DNA of 8,550 nucleotides from Euzebyaceae bacterium. GTDB taxonomy: Bacteria > Actinomycetota > Nitriliruptoria > Euzebyales > Egibacteraceae. The stretch lies in contig JACCVM010000059.1 of NCBI GenBank assembly GCA_013698135.1, positions 1 to 8,550 of the forward strand, in the 5' to 3' direction. Under the pieces are notes generated by a model. The model made no database searches, was not told where the DNA came from, and saw nothing but the letters and a program-made list of their open reading frames with translations. This document shows, piece after piece, positions 7,551-8,550 of the stretch. The translations under genes and the position numbers were made by a program. The stretch's first letter is position 1. Each line of letters begins with the position of its first letter.

Positions 7551-8550
<1,000 letters not shown>

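Overview
The window is high-GC DNA with strongly GC-biased third codon positions, GTG/TTG starts and tightly packed or overlapping genes. Together with the gene families (an actinobacterial-looking SigH-type sigma factor, SURF1, DkgB-like aldo/keto reductase, M1 aminopeptidase), this suggests a free-living aerobic actinobacterium, possibly from a deep or poorly sampled lineage. I cannot place it further from sequence alone. No tRNA, rRNA, CRISPR array, transposase, integrase or defence module was seen.

Layout. Positions 6-2274 (+) hold a translationally coupled operon: a membrane PIN/TRAM protein (YacL type), ispD and ispF, the last two being the cytidylyl-transfer and cyclisation steps of the MEP isoprenoid pathway. 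A small unrecognised gene lies convergently on the minus strand at 2645-2321. Behind it is a 247-base divergent intergenic region with a perfect palindrome and a possible leaderless promoter for cysS. Then come cysS (cysteinyl-tRNA synthetase, 2893-4273), an rlmB-type SPOUT 23S rRNA methyltransferase, a hairpin, a SigH-like sigma factor, SURF1 (cytochrome oxidase assembly), an aldo/keto reductase and the first third of pepN, which runs off the window end.

The order yacL-ispD-ispF-(...)-cysS-rlmB-sigH matches the Bacillus subtilis yacL to sigH block, lacking gltX, cysE, mrnC and yacP. The small minus-strand gene sits between ispF and cysS, where gltX and cysE lie in Bacillus, and would separate cysS from the ispDF transcript.

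The most striking oddity is three apparent reading-frame breaks, each explained by a one- or two-base length change in a simple tract: one extra base in a CCC run in the small minus-strand gene, loss of a GC dinucleotide in cysS directly after its HIGH motif, and loss of one base in an A run near the N-terminus of the sigma factor. Because cysS is essential, assembly or sequencing error is the simplest explanation, but real mutation cannot be excluded from sequence alone. Otherwise this is an ordinary housekeeping region. I did not find a convincing new biological system; the best unknown is the small minus-strand protein.
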